A DNA stretch of 49,400 nt from Bacteroidales bacterium (GTDB taxonomy: Bacteria > Bacteroidota > Bacteroidia > Bacteroidales > GCA-2748055), in the NCBI GenBank assembly GCA_030589895.1, contig JAUUZQ010000019.1:1-49400 (forward strand). Direction: 5' to 3'. The notes below the pieces were generated by a model, which saw only the letters and a list, made by a program, of their open reading frames with translations, was not told where the DNA came from and searched no databases. This document shows positions 21,201 to 29,481 of this stretch, in pieces (positions within the stretch are counted from its first letter, which is position 1; every line of letters starts with the position of its first letter). A program made the translations under genes and the position numbers.

Positions 21201-21523
21201 GCGTTGTCATTGAGGATCAGATCCATTTAGCAGAATTTCAACATAGCTTCAATAGCCTTGGTTCCAGTTACTACGTTGAGGATGGAGATTATCTTAGACT
21301 GAATTCAATGTCTGCATCCTATAATGTACCTAAATCTGCCCTGATAAAATTGAAAGTGAGTAGCATGAGGATAACCCTTTCCGGAAGGAAACTTTTAACA
21401 TTTACTAATTATAGCGGTGTTGATCCTGAGATAAGGATAAAGGCTCCCGATCAATTAACATCAGATAATGCCAGAACACCTGTTCCAAGGTATTTCACTG
21501 TGAATTTACATATTGGGTTTTGA
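18293..21523 (+). CDS. SusC-like TonB-dependent outer-membrane glycan transporter (first pair)
   Basis: 1076 residues. The signal peptide ends in VLYAQ. A carboxypeptidase-regulatory-like domain follows at about 25-105 ('IRGQIIDAGLAEALIGVSVAEF'), then a TonB-box-like EEVVITA near 110 and a plug domain at about 135-255 ('ALQGKIGGMDI', 'IIIRGLSSLSGSNPLIVVDG', 'KDASATAQWGARGADGVIEITT'). A long beta-barrel ends in an aromatic residue (NLHIGF), as expected of outer-membrane porins. SusC-family proteins import oligosaccharides with energy from TonB, under a SusD lid. The partner SusD gene starts 26 bases downstream. It differs from the second SusC at 26311, notably in keeping a recognisable TonB box. 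Confidence 0.95.
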   Translation: MKILRTLFLLSAILAFSNVLYAQGTIIRGQIIDAGLAEALIGVSVAEFDDNRIIGGTITDVNGNFQIMVKSSSHTLEISCIGYVTQSHQIGNRNIFNLVMESDNIMMEEVVITAVRESPSLTNIPLMDLAGSVTEVSMADIIEVGVSSAADALQGKIGGMDITSAGSPGGGSQIIIRGLSSLSGSNPLIVVDGLAQDVKASSNLDFGSADAEDIGDLVNVSPQDIKTIRVLKDASATAQWGARGADGVIEITTKRGKKGKTKFSYDFSTSHYFDPSPIPMLDGDEYVTLMIDALKNRWGVVDLTTEYPQIANDQFYPLYHNYNKNTDWIAEITRPGNKNEHFFSASGGGERARYNTSVGYESEEGTTKGEASRKLSSRINIDYNITRKLTLTTNFSYTNLQIDNNYKETTSGSPFRAHIRNVAYKLAPNMSVYEYDSLGIPTGGYFTPLDNFQGNEITYYNPVALIDHSYSDYGRDDLSASAQLRYSITSSISLNQLFAYQYRGETENNFLSRKSVATPWISEWNDKTTERNSWSLKQLSRTTLNYNKTLANIHQISGTLMWEVIARNDFTSTATVSNGLGTSMPESSIEAVIDNLGSGEALDRQVSGLGMLNYKLANKYVLQGGVRIEGSGKFGRNNRWGLFPNVGFTYHMDKEPFLQSLSWISNSRLHASYGMAGRAPKNAYDQYSIYQAPDRNSYAGSRIIVPTRPQLENLLWERSYSLSAGWDIGFLKDRITIIADVYRIRTYDILSKNYSIPGSSGYEELKWFNGGAIENKGWEFTINGKIKREGDLRIDANFNINRNVNSFLEFADNYEQERNTSIKNGAYPYRLQENKPVGSFYGFIYEGVYQMDEDAYAKDADGNLMYDINNKPITMVYVNNDFFGAGDTKYRDVNYDGKIDMNDVVYLGNMLPEYTGNFSTRLSYKSFTLSMNFLYRARFQIINQLGLELETMNNFNNQSQATLKRWRDEGVVIEDQIHLAEFQHSFNSLGSSYYVEDGDYLRLNSMSASYNVPKSALIKLKVSSMRITLSGRKLLTFTNYSGVDPEIRIKAPDQLTSDNARTPVPRYFTVNLHIGF

Positions 21524-21549
21524 TCAGGGTTAAAGTTATTAATTTGAGT

Positions 21550-23025
21550 ATGACAATAAAAAAGCAAATAAAACGATCGGCAGCAGGTTTGATACTTCTG
21601 GTATCAATCTTTTTCAGTTCATGTTCTGATTGGCTTGAGATATATCCTACGAGCGGCCTTATCACAGAGCAATACTGGCATACCAAGGAAGATATTGAAG
21701 CGGTATTAATGGGGGCTTACAGGACATTTGCTGACATGAATGCTGAACTAGTATTCTATGGAGAGATCAGGGCAGATATGGTCAGCGCTCTCTCCAATGC
21801 ACCCAATGATTTGGAGGACATTAAGGATGGGATCATTGAGCCTGATAATGACTACAGTAATTGGAATGTATTTTACACTATTATTAACTACTGTAATCTT
21901 ATATTGTCAAATTCCGAAGCAGTTCTTCAGGATGATCCTACTTTTTCAGAGGTCCAGCTCACTTATTATCAGTCTGAGGCCATATTTCTAAGAGGTCTTG
22001 CATATTTTTACCTGGTACGAATTTTTGATAGGATTCCATATATACTTGAACCCACAAAATCAGATGATTCCCAACTATATTATCCCAATGTTTCTGGAGA
22101 TTCCATATTGACAGATATAGTTGCCGAACTTAGCCTGATAGGAAAAAATTCCCTTCCCCTGGACTACGGAGTATTGGAGTTTAATAAAGGCCGTGCCAGC
22201 TATATCGCGGTACAAGCCTTGCTGGCTGATATAGCACTTTGGCAGTTTCGTTATGATGATTGTCTGGGGCATGTTCAGAATGTTGAGGACAATAGCATAA
22301 ACGGACTGTCCCTTATGCCCAATGAGGAATGGAGGGATATTTTCTTTCCCGGGAATTCAGAGGAATCTGTATTTGAATTACAGTTCAGCGATGCGGATGC
22401 TGAAAGTAATTTACTTTTCTATTATACATATGGGACAGGTGTTGCCCTGGAAGCAAGTGATTATGCAATTGAGATCATTGAAGAAGATCTACTTTCTCCC
22501 AGGCAAGAATTTATGTTTGATGGATTTACGATCACTAAATATGCCTTAACAAATTCCGGAAATCTCAGGTCAGATGTTGAGCAGAATGCAGCAAATCTGA
22601 TTATTTACAGAAACGCCGATCTGATCCTGATGAAAGCAGAGGCCCTTACTATGCAGGACAGGTTTGATGAGGCTGAATTATTGATAAATCAGGTTTTTCG
22701 CAGAAGCAATCCCTTGCTGAATGACCTGGAAATTGAAAGAAAGAGGACCAGCTTTGAGGATGCCATTCTTCTGGAGCGGGCAAAAGAATTTGCTTTTGAA
22801 GGCAAGCGGTGGTTCGATCTGTTAAGGATGGGGAGAAGGGATAATTACCTTAGAAAGGATCTGTTCATTGAATTTGTAGTATCTCAATTCCCTGAACAGG
22901 ATAAGTTCATAAAAAGATCCAGGCTTAAGGATTCAAATGGCTGGTATCTTCCTATTCATGAGGATGAATGGGAGAACAATCCTCTACTTGTTCAGAATCC
23001 ATATTACGCTTCATTCACAGAATAA
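21550..23025 (+). CDS. SusD-like outer-membrane lipoprotein (first pair)
   Basis: 491 residues with a lipobox at FFSSCSDW (Cys25). The SusD/RagB pattern is clear: an N-terminal 'TSGLITEQYWHTKEDIEAVLMGAY', helical TPR-like segments with 'EAIFLRGLAYFYLVRIFDRIPYI', and the C-terminal 'ILLERAKEFAFEGKRWFDLLRMGR' and 'GWYLPIHEDEWENNPLLVQNPYY'. SusD proteins cap the partner SusC barrel and help bind and load glycan. The longer frame begins at a TTG at 21520, overlapping the SusC stop; the ATG at 21550 gives a normal lipoprotein signal. The next gene starts 6 bases after its stop, so they are almost certainly co-transcribed. Confidence 0.95.
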   Translation: MTIKKQIKRSAAGLILLVSIFFSSCSDWLEIYPTSGLITEQYWHTKEDIEAVLMGAYRTFADMNAELVFYGEIRADMVSALSNAPNDLEDIKDGIIEPDNDYSNWNVFYTIINYCNLILSNSEAVLQDDPTFSEVQLTYYQSEAIFLRGLAYFYLVRIFDRIPYILEPTKSDDSQLYYPNVSGDSILTDIVAELSLIGKNSLPLDYGVLEFNKGRASYIAVQALLADIALWQFRYDDCLGHVQNVEDNSINGLSLMPNEEWRDIFFPGNSEESVFELQFSDADAESNLLFYYTYGTGVALEASDYAIEIIEEDLLSPRQEFMFDGFTITKYALTNSGNLRSDVEQNAANLIIYRNADLILMKAEALTMQDRFDEAELLINQVFRRSNPLLNDLEIERKRTSFEDAILLERAKEFAFEGKRWFDLLRMGRRDNYLRKDLFIEFVVSQFPEQDKFIKRSRLKDSNGWYLPIHEDEWENNPLLVQNPYYASFTE

Positions 23026-23031
23026 AGTAAA

Positions 23032-24573
23032 ATGAGAATGAAATATAGCATTTGGTTGATATTAACTTTTTTTATGGTCTTTTACTCTTGTGAAAGGGAT
23101 ATAGAACATAGCCCTTTTGTCACTGAGTTAGAGAAAAGTGTGGGACAATATTTGGAGGAGAATAAGGAAACCTATAGCATTTTCTATCAGGTAGCTCAAA
23201 AAGCGGGAGTAATTGAAGCCCTTAAGTTGTACAATCCCTATGGGAATCGAAATTTTACTCTCTTCCTTCCTCAAAATAGCGCTTTCGATACTTATATGAC
23301 TAAATATGGATATACATCTGTTGAGGAGTTGCTCAACGATAGTTCCGTTGTCAACTTTCTGGCGCGTTTCCATATAGTGGCCAGTAGCTTTAATTCCACT
23401 GAATTTCCCTATGGAATCCTGGGAGATTCAACTTTTACCGGCGAATACATATACATGGGGTTTGATGAAGATTTCAATTATAAGGTGAATAATGCAGTGG
23501 ACATCGTGCAAGTAGATATAGAATTGTCTAATGGAATAATACATATAGTGGATGGAATATTAGAACCCATACGCTCCAATAGTTTTGAATACCTGCAGGC
23601 AAGAGAGGAATATTCATTGATCACAAGCTTGTTCGGGCTTACCGGTTTATCTGATACCATGGATGTATACAGGACCACGCCTGACGGAAAGATGATAAGG
23701 AATTATTATACCCTGATGGTCGAGACAGATGAAGTATTTGCCAGGTATGGGATTACACATATTGATTCACTGATTGCCCGATATGCCACTCCGGAATTAG
23801 AATATACTGATCCCGATAATGATTTGTACCAATATGCCGCCTACCATATTCTTGAAGGTACATATGCTATCAATGATTTTGATGAAATCAAGCCTTATGT
23901 CACTTATGCATATAATCCTATATCTATCGATGCCACCCAGGATATTATTATAAACTTTGGGATTCCGGTATTTGATACCATAATGATATCAGGGGATTCT
24001 GTTGCACTGAATTATATACGAGTCAATTTATATGAGAGTAATGGATTTTCACTCAATGGACCGATACATACACTTGAGGATCCAATGGTCGTGCAGGAGC
24101 CAACCGGCACTTACGAATTTCAGTTCGAGAATGAACCTGTGATTTTGGAGAACCTAAAGGATGCAACAGTTTCACCGCTTGAGTTTTCCGATCCTTCGGC
24201 CATGGTGAATCTATCCTGGTCCGGTACCGAATCGATTTATTATTTGGCAGGGGTATCTGGTCCGGATGGACAGGATTGTCTGTATGCATTTGGGAATTTT
24301 AGTATTGAGTATATCACCCCAAATGTTGCGGCTGGAAATTATGAACTATTGTTAAGAATTGATAAAGGAGCTCAAGCTCCGCAGATCAAAGTGTTTTTAG
24401 ATGGTGTACAACAGAAATCAATTGTTGATCTCACCCTGGGGAGGACAAGTTTCAGGGCAGTCAGTTTTGGCAACCGGAGATTCAAAGAATTTGGTCCTCA
24501 TACAATCAGAATTGAAACTGTTGTTGGAGGAGAGTTTTATTGGGATTGGGTCCGGTTCAAACCAGTGAGCTAA
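23032..24573 (+). CDS. Fasciclin (FAS1) lipoprotein with C-terminal sugar-binding-like domain
   Basis: 513 residues with a lipobox at VFYSCE (Cys20). The first FAS1 domain, about 35-185, is clear: 'FTLFLPQNSAFDTYMTKYGYTSVEEL', 'VNFLARFHIVAS', 'NGIIHIVDGILEPI'. A second, degenerate FAS1-like stretch covers about 190-340. From about 365 to the end is a beta-sandwich candidate ('YYLAGVSGPDGQ', 'AGNYELLLRIDKGAQAPQIKVFLDG') ending in YWDWVRFKPV, a close typical of CBM6-like jelly rolls. It sits directly after SusD and 11 bases before a second fasciclin gene of the same plan. A cell-surface glycan-binding role is inferred from anchor, position and fold. Confidence 0.8.
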   Translation: MRMKYSIWLILTFFMVFYSCERDIEHSPFVTELEKSVGQYLEENKETYSIFYQVAQKAGVIEALKLYNPYGNRNFTLFLPQNSAFDTYMTKYGYTSVEELLNDSSVVNFLARFHIVASSFNSTEFPYGILGDSTFTGEYIYMGFDEDFNYKVNNAVDIVQVDIELSNGIIHIVDGILEPIRSNSFEYLQAREEYSLITSLFGLTGLSDTMDVYRTTPDGKMIRNYYTLMVETDEVFARYGITHIDSLIARYATPELEYTDPDNDLYQYAAYHILEGTYAINDFDEIKPYVTYAYNPISIDATQDIIINFGIPVFDTIMISGDSVALNYIRVNLYESNGFSLNGPIHTLEDPMVVQEPTGTYEFQFENEPVILENLKDATVSPLEFSDPSAMVNLSWSGTESIYYLAGVSGPDGQDCLYAFGNFSIEYITPNVAAGNYELLLRIDKGAQAPQIKVFLDGVQQKSIVDLTLGRTSFRAVSFGNRRFKEFGPHTIRIETVVGGEFYWDWVRFKPVS

Positions 24574-24584
24574 GGATTACATAA

Positions 24585-26255
24585 ATGAAGGATAACATGA
24601 AACGATTTCAAACATATATACTCATAATTACAGTCTTTATCTTTGCTTCATGTGAGAACAAATGGGATCAGCATTATTCTATCGATGATTCTTATTTTGA
24701 TCGAACAATATGGGAAGAATTGAGTAGCAATATGGAATATTCTCAATTCAAGGGATACATTGAGGAGTTTGGTCTTGAAGGGTATTTTCACAACTCAGAT
24801 ACCCTGATATCAACTAAAACAATTTTCCTTCCTACAAATAGTGCCTTTCAAAGTTTTACCGGCAACAATAATGAAATCTCTGCATCATTAATCCTGTATC
24901 ACCTGATCAAGTCTAATTTCCTGCTTTCAAATATTGAGGGCAATCTGAAATCACAGGCACAGAATTTAAAGTTCCTTTATTTTGAGGAGTATGATGGCTC
25001 CTATTCCGTAGATGGCATTGATATTTCTGCTTTACCGGATAGATTCATTGATGGTACTATTTATCAAATGGACGAAGTGATTGTGCCCAAACAGAGTATT
25101 GCCGAATATATCGAAGAGAACGCTGAATATTTTAGTTATTATATCGGATCATTTGACACAATTGTTATGGATTATTCTAACAGTGAGATCATTGAAATAG
25201 ATTATGAAAATGATTTTGTTATTTACGATTCCGTTTATACCGTTTACAATGAATTTAAGTCGATGTATTTTGATGTGGACCGCAATACAAGAGATACATT
25301 TGCAACGATGCTCTTATATACAGATGAACAATTCTATGCAGCTCTTGATGTCGTGGCGGATGATCTCGGTTACCCTTCTGGTGAAGATCTCCCCTATAAA
25401 TGGATCAAAGAAGTGTATTTCGAGTATTACCTGAAAACTACTTTTTTTGACGGATTATTGACGTATAATGATCTGTCACAGGAATTTGTTGTGAATATTA
25501 ATAATGATACAGTAGCAATTGATCATTCAAACCTCGATCCTGAGCAGGTGATCTGCAGCAATGGTTTGATTTATCATTATTATGATCTGATTATTCCGGA
25601 AGAATTGTATAAAAGTGAAGCGATCACGGAGGGTGAATCCCTGGTTGAGTTCGATGTTGACGGAAAATTGAAACTGATTGATGGGGTACGCACTACTTAT
25701 TATGGTGCTTCAGATGAGCTGCTTGATCTTACTGGAAAAATTAATTATGTATTGGGAGTTGCAGGTATAGCTTCAAATGATTCTGCCATCCAGATATCCA
25801 TTGGTTCAAACTTCTCAGGAATTTTTGAGTTAGAGGTTCCGATTTATAATGTATTCCCGGGAAGGTATATTCTTGACTGGGCTGGATTTGGTTCTGTAAC
25901 AGGGGTATTTAAGGTATATGTGAATGACAGTCTTCTTTATACAAGACTTCCATTTGAGCCGGTATCTGATCCCGGTTCACTGATGACTGATTTTGACACG
26001 TATAATTTTGGGAGCTTTGCCCTGGATGACATAACAATGCACGAGGACGGAATTGACTGGGGAAAATTACGGGCATCAGAAAGTTTGTGGAATATCAATG
26101 AATTTTATGTGGAAAGGGATCCTGCTGATCCTGCTGAGTTTTACCTGAAGGAATTTGGTGATGTAAGGGTGAAATTTGAATTTTTGGAATTCAGTCCTTC
26201 AAATTCAAATAACACAGGGATCGTGATTGATTATTTAAAAATGAGACAGAGATAG
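24585..26255 (+). CDS. Fasciclin (FAS1) lipoprotein with C-terminal sugar-binding-like domain
   Basis: 556 residues with a lipobox at FIFASCE (Cys23); a start at 24597 (MKRF) is equally possible. A FAS1 domain at about 30-170 shows 'TIFLPTNSAFQSF' and 'LILYHLIKSNFLLSNI'. A second, weaker FAS1-like stretch lies at about 170-345 ('ICSNGLIYHYYDLIIPEELY'). A long C-terminal beta-rich domain at about 365-556 ends in 'GIVIDYLKMRQR', resembling the end of the neighbouring fasciclin protein but with an insertion. The pair probably arose by tandem duplication followed by strong divergence. The second SusC starts about 55 bases downstream, so this gene links the two SusC/D pairs. The role is inferred as surface glycan capture. 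Confidence 0.78.
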   Translation: MKDNMKRFQTYILIITVFIFASCENKWDQHYSIDDSYFDRTIWEELSSNMEYSQFKGYIEEFGLEGYFHNSDTLISTKTIFLPTNSAFQSFTGNNNEISASLILYHLIKSNFLLSNIEGNLKSQAQNLKFLYFEEYDGSYSVDGIDISALPDRFIDGTIYQMDEVIVPKQSIAEYIEENAEYFSYYIGSFDTIVMDYSNSEIIEIDYENDFVIYDSVYTVYNEFKSMYFDVDRNTRDTFATMLLYTDEQFYAALDVVADDLGYPSGEDLPYKWIKEVYFEYYLKTTFFDGLLTYNDLSQEFVVNINNDTVAIDHSNLDPEQVICSNGLIYHYYDLIIPEELYKSEAITEGESLVEFDVDGKLKLIDGVRTTYYGASDELLDLTGKINYVLGVAGIASNDSAIQISIGSNFSGIFELEVPIYNVFPGRYILDWAGFGSVTGVFKVYVNDSLLYTRLPFEPVSDPGSLMTDFDTYNFGSFALDDITMHEDGIDWGKLRASESLWNINEFYVERDPADPAEFYLKEFGDVRVKFEFLEFSPSNSNNTGIVIDYLKMRQR

Positions 26256-26310
26256 ACTATCAAGCTTGATGAGATGTAGAAATAATGTCGCTAAACTATA
26301 TTATGAGCCA

Positions 26311-29300
26311 ATGTTTAAGATAAAAATATATTTACTTCTACTCATACTGTCCGGGTTAATTTACTCGGGAAGTATCCTTGCTCAGGAAACAATGAGGATT
26401 TCCGGGGCTATCCTCTACAATGAAAATACACCCGTGCCAGATGTCTCAATCAGTATTGAGAATGAAACTATATCCCCTGTATTTACAGATTCTTCAGGAT
26501 ATTTCTCAATTGAGGTGCCCGGGAATAATTCCTGGTTGATGGTTACACCCGTACATACGTATAAGTCAAAGCATATCTACATTGGGAAGCGAAAAACTTT
26601 TAAGATATTTCTTACACTGAATGAAAATGAGAGTGCACATGATAAGATCAATACACATCTTGGATTGATGGAGAAAAGGAATGTAATTGCTTCTGTAGAT
26701 CACAAGGATTTAAGTAATTTTTCCAATTATGGCTTTGCTTCTATCGAACAGTACATGAGTGGTTCCATTACCGGATTGTATAATATAAACCAAACAAGTA
26801 CACCGGGATCGGGTAGCTTTTCTTCCATTCGGGGGATGAATTCCATTTACGCTTCTAACCAGCCACTATACATCATTGATGGTGTAATTATGGAAAACCC
26901 GGGGATATATGCGAACCTGATTAGCGGATTCAACTACAATCCTATTGCATCAATCAAGCCTGAAGATGTCTCATCAATCACTGTTCTTAAAGATGCTTCA
27001 GCAACTGCTTTGTATGGGATGAAAGGCGCCAATGGAGTGATTATTATTGAGACCCTGAAAACAACGGAGACCAGTACAAAGATAAGTTTGACTGCTCATT
27101 CCGGCATATCCATCATCCCTAAATATACCCCGGTTTTGAATGATGACCAGTACAGGAACTATGCGCACGAATTATTGCAATCAGTGAATTTTCCGGAGGA
27201 GTATATTCAGCAAACATATCCGGGATTGTTAATCGATGAATACTCTGAGAACACTTATAATTATGCGCACAATACTGATTGGCAAAATGCAACATATAAG
27301 CATGGCAGCACATACAATGCTTATCTGTCTATTCTTGGAGGAGATGCTGTAGCCAAATATGGGATATCTTTCTCATTTGATCGTTTTAATGGGATCATGG
27401 ATAATTCCAATTTCGGACGCCTGGGCATTCGAATGGTAGGTGATATCAATGTGCTACCAAAGGTCAGGTTATATATGAACGCTTATCTTAACACTGCAAA
27501 TGAGAATCAGGTTGAAGACATGACTGAGCAGCAGGTAAGCCCTCAGTATGTGTCAATGGTAAAATCACCAATCCTGGGACCTTATATTTATGATCAGTTA
27601 GGAAGCCCAACTAATCAACTAATGGATCCATTGGAGTTCAATATTAGTAATCCATTTGCAGTAAGGCAGGGATACATTGGAGAAGTGAATAATACACGGA
27701 TTCTAGGGTCATTCCGTCTGGAGGGTGAACTAACTGAGAAATTGAATATTAAATCTTTAGTGTCGCTTAATAAAAGCAATCTGACTGAAAAAGTATATTT
27801 TCCAAATATTGGAATTGCTCCCTATGAGAACGGAGAGATCAATAACATATCCAAGAGATCGCATAATGACCTTAATGCTATCTATAATAACACTTATCTG
27901 GAGTATAGCGGAATATCTTCAGGGGCACACGATCTATACCTGACATCAGGATTCAGGATCAATTCCACAAGACTGCAAACCGACCTGAGGATAGCGAAAA
28001 ATCTTCCGGATAATGATGCAGTGAATAATTTGGGTGAAGGAGAAGACAGCAAAAGAACACTTGACGGTGATTCTCCAAGCTGGTCATGGGTGTCATATTA
28101 TCTAAGCGGGCGATATGGCTTTCAGGACAAATATTTCGTGGACGGGGTTATTAGCATGGATGCTTCATCAACTGTTGGAAAGGCAGCTGAAGATATGGTA
28201 TATTTTGGCAATCAACCCTATGGATTATTTTACTCACTTGGTGGGGCCTGGCGTCTCTCCAGTGAGGACTTTTTGAATAATATTTCTGCACTTGATGAGT
28301 TGAAGTTCAGAGCATCATACTCACTATCTGGTAATGATGATATTGGGGCCTACTCTGCCCTGGATTACTATACTCAGGTATTGTATAGGGGAGTAACAGG
28401 GATAGTTCAGGGCAGGACAACAAACCTTGCATTGAAAAATGAGTCAACTTCAATGATGAATCTCGGAATTGACCTGAGCATTTTCGGAGAAAAATTAGTT
28501 GTTTCTGCAAATGTCTTTCAGAATAAGACAGATGATTTATTTCTACAGACTCAGGCTGAAGGGTGGATTTGGGATGAATTACTAGCCAGAAATTCTGGTA
28601 GTTCAACAACCAGGGGAATTGAGCTGGAAGCAGGAACTCAGGTGAAATTGGGTAGTAAAATCAATATCTCATCTTCATTTCATATTACCAGTCTGGAATC
28701 AAAGATCAATGAGATCTATAAAGATCAGGTTGTAATCCAGATTGATGGCGGCCAATTGCTCTATCAGTCGGGAAAAAGTTTCCCCCAGTTTTATGGGTTC
28801 ATGTATGAAGGTGTATATGCTACGAATGAAGAAGCGGAATCTGCCGGACTGATTAATGATGAAAACATTTCTTATCAAGCAGGGGATGCTATATACAGTG
28901 ATATCTCCGGTCCTGATGATGAGCCGGATGGTAAGATATCTGACTATGATAAAACTGCACTGGGATCACCAATTCCTGAACTTTTTGGTGGTTGGATAAA
29001 TCGCATTAGCCTTGGGAGATGGTTGCTGGATGTAAATTTCCAATTTGTTTTTGGGAATGAAATATATAACTACAGGAGATTCCTGTCGGAGAATATGTCA
29101 GATTTTTCGAACCAGTCCCTGAATGTTGAACAACGGTGGAGAGAAGAAGGAGATATTACCAATACACCAAGAGCTTTATTAGGTGATGATATTGGGAATT
29201 CAGCCTTTTCCTCCCGATGGATCGAGGATGGCTCATACTTCAGACTGAAAAGTGTAGCACTTCGATACATCATACCGGAGAAATTCATTGTCTTCCAAAA

Positions 29301-29460
29301 TGCTGAGCTTTATCTTTCAGGTAGCAATTTATTCACTTTTACAAATTACCTGGGCGATCCTGAAGTTGGAAGGGGGTACCAGAATTATCAACAAGGTATT
29401 GATTATGGATTACTTCCCAATGTAAGAACGGTCATATTAGGAATTAAACTTGGTCTGTAA
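26311..29460 (+). CDS. SusC-like TonB-dependent outer-membrane glycan transporter (second pair), with degenerate TonB box
   Basis: 1049 residues from the ATG at 26311; the longer frame adds 15 residues that would spoil the signal peptide (MFKIKIYLLLLILSG...SILAQE). An N-terminal carboxypeptidase-regulatory-like domain ('ISGAILYNENTPVPDVSISI') is followed by a plug at about 135-255 ('SSIRGMNSIYASNQPLYIIDG', 'ITVLKDASATALYGMKGANGVIII') and a barrel ending in VILGIKLGL. Where SusC proteins usually have an EVVVVGYG-like TonB box, this one reads DKINTHLGLMEKRN, so the box is degenerate. Its SusD partner starts 21 bases later. The barrel differs clearly from the first SusC, suggesting a different oligosaccharide or a binding variation. 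Confidence 0.93.
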   Translation: MFKIKIYLLLLILSGLIYSGSILAQETMRISGAILYNENTPVPDVSISIENETISPVFTDSSGYFSIEVPGNNSWLMVTPVHTYKSKHIYIGKRKTFKIFLTLNENESAHDKINTHLGLMEKRNVIASVDHKDLSNFSNYGFASIEQYMSGSITGLYNINQTSTPGSGSFSSIRGMNSIYASNQPLYIIDGVIMENPGIYANLISGFNYNPIASIKPEDVSSITVLKDASATALYGMKGANGVIIIETLKTTETSTKISLTAHSGISIIPKYTPVLNDDQYRNYAHELLQSVNFPEEYIQQTYPGLLIDEYSENTYNYAHNTDWQNATYKHGSTYNAYLSILGGDAVAKYGISFSFDRFNGIMDNSNFGRLGIRMVGDINVLPKVRLYMNAYLNTANENQVEDMTEQQVSPQYVSMVKSPILGPYIYDQLGSPTNQLMDPLEFNISNPFAVRQGYIGEVNNTRILGSFRLEGELTEKLNIKSLVSLNKSNLTEKVYFPNIGIAPYENGEINNISKRSHNDLNAIYNNTYLEYSGISSGAHDLYLTSGFRINSTRLQTDLRIAKNLPDNDAVNNLGEGEDSKRTLDGDSPSWSWVSYYLSGRYGFQDKYFVDGVISMDASSTVGKAAEDMVYFGNQPYGLFYSLGGAWRLSSEDFLNNISALDELKFRASYSLSGNDDIGAYSALDYYTQVLYRGVTGIVQGRTTNLALKNESTSMMNLGIDLSIFGEKLVVSANVFQNKTDDLFLQTQAEGWIWDELLARNSGSSTTRGIELEAGTQVKLGSKINISSSFHITSLESKINEIYKDQVVIQIDGGQLLYQSGKSFPQFYGFMYEGVYATNEEAESAGLINDENISYQAGDAIYSDISGPDDEPDGKISDYDKTALGSPIPELFGGWINRISLGRWLLDVNFQFVFGNEIYNYRRFLSENMSDFSNQSLNVEQRWREEGDITNTPRALLGDDIGNSAFSSRWIEDGSYFRLKSVALRYIIPEKFIVFQNAELYLSGSNLFTFTNYLGDPEVGRGYQNYQQGIDYGLLPNVRTVILGIKLGL

Positions 29461-29481
29461 AAGGAAGCTAAATGATTGAAA

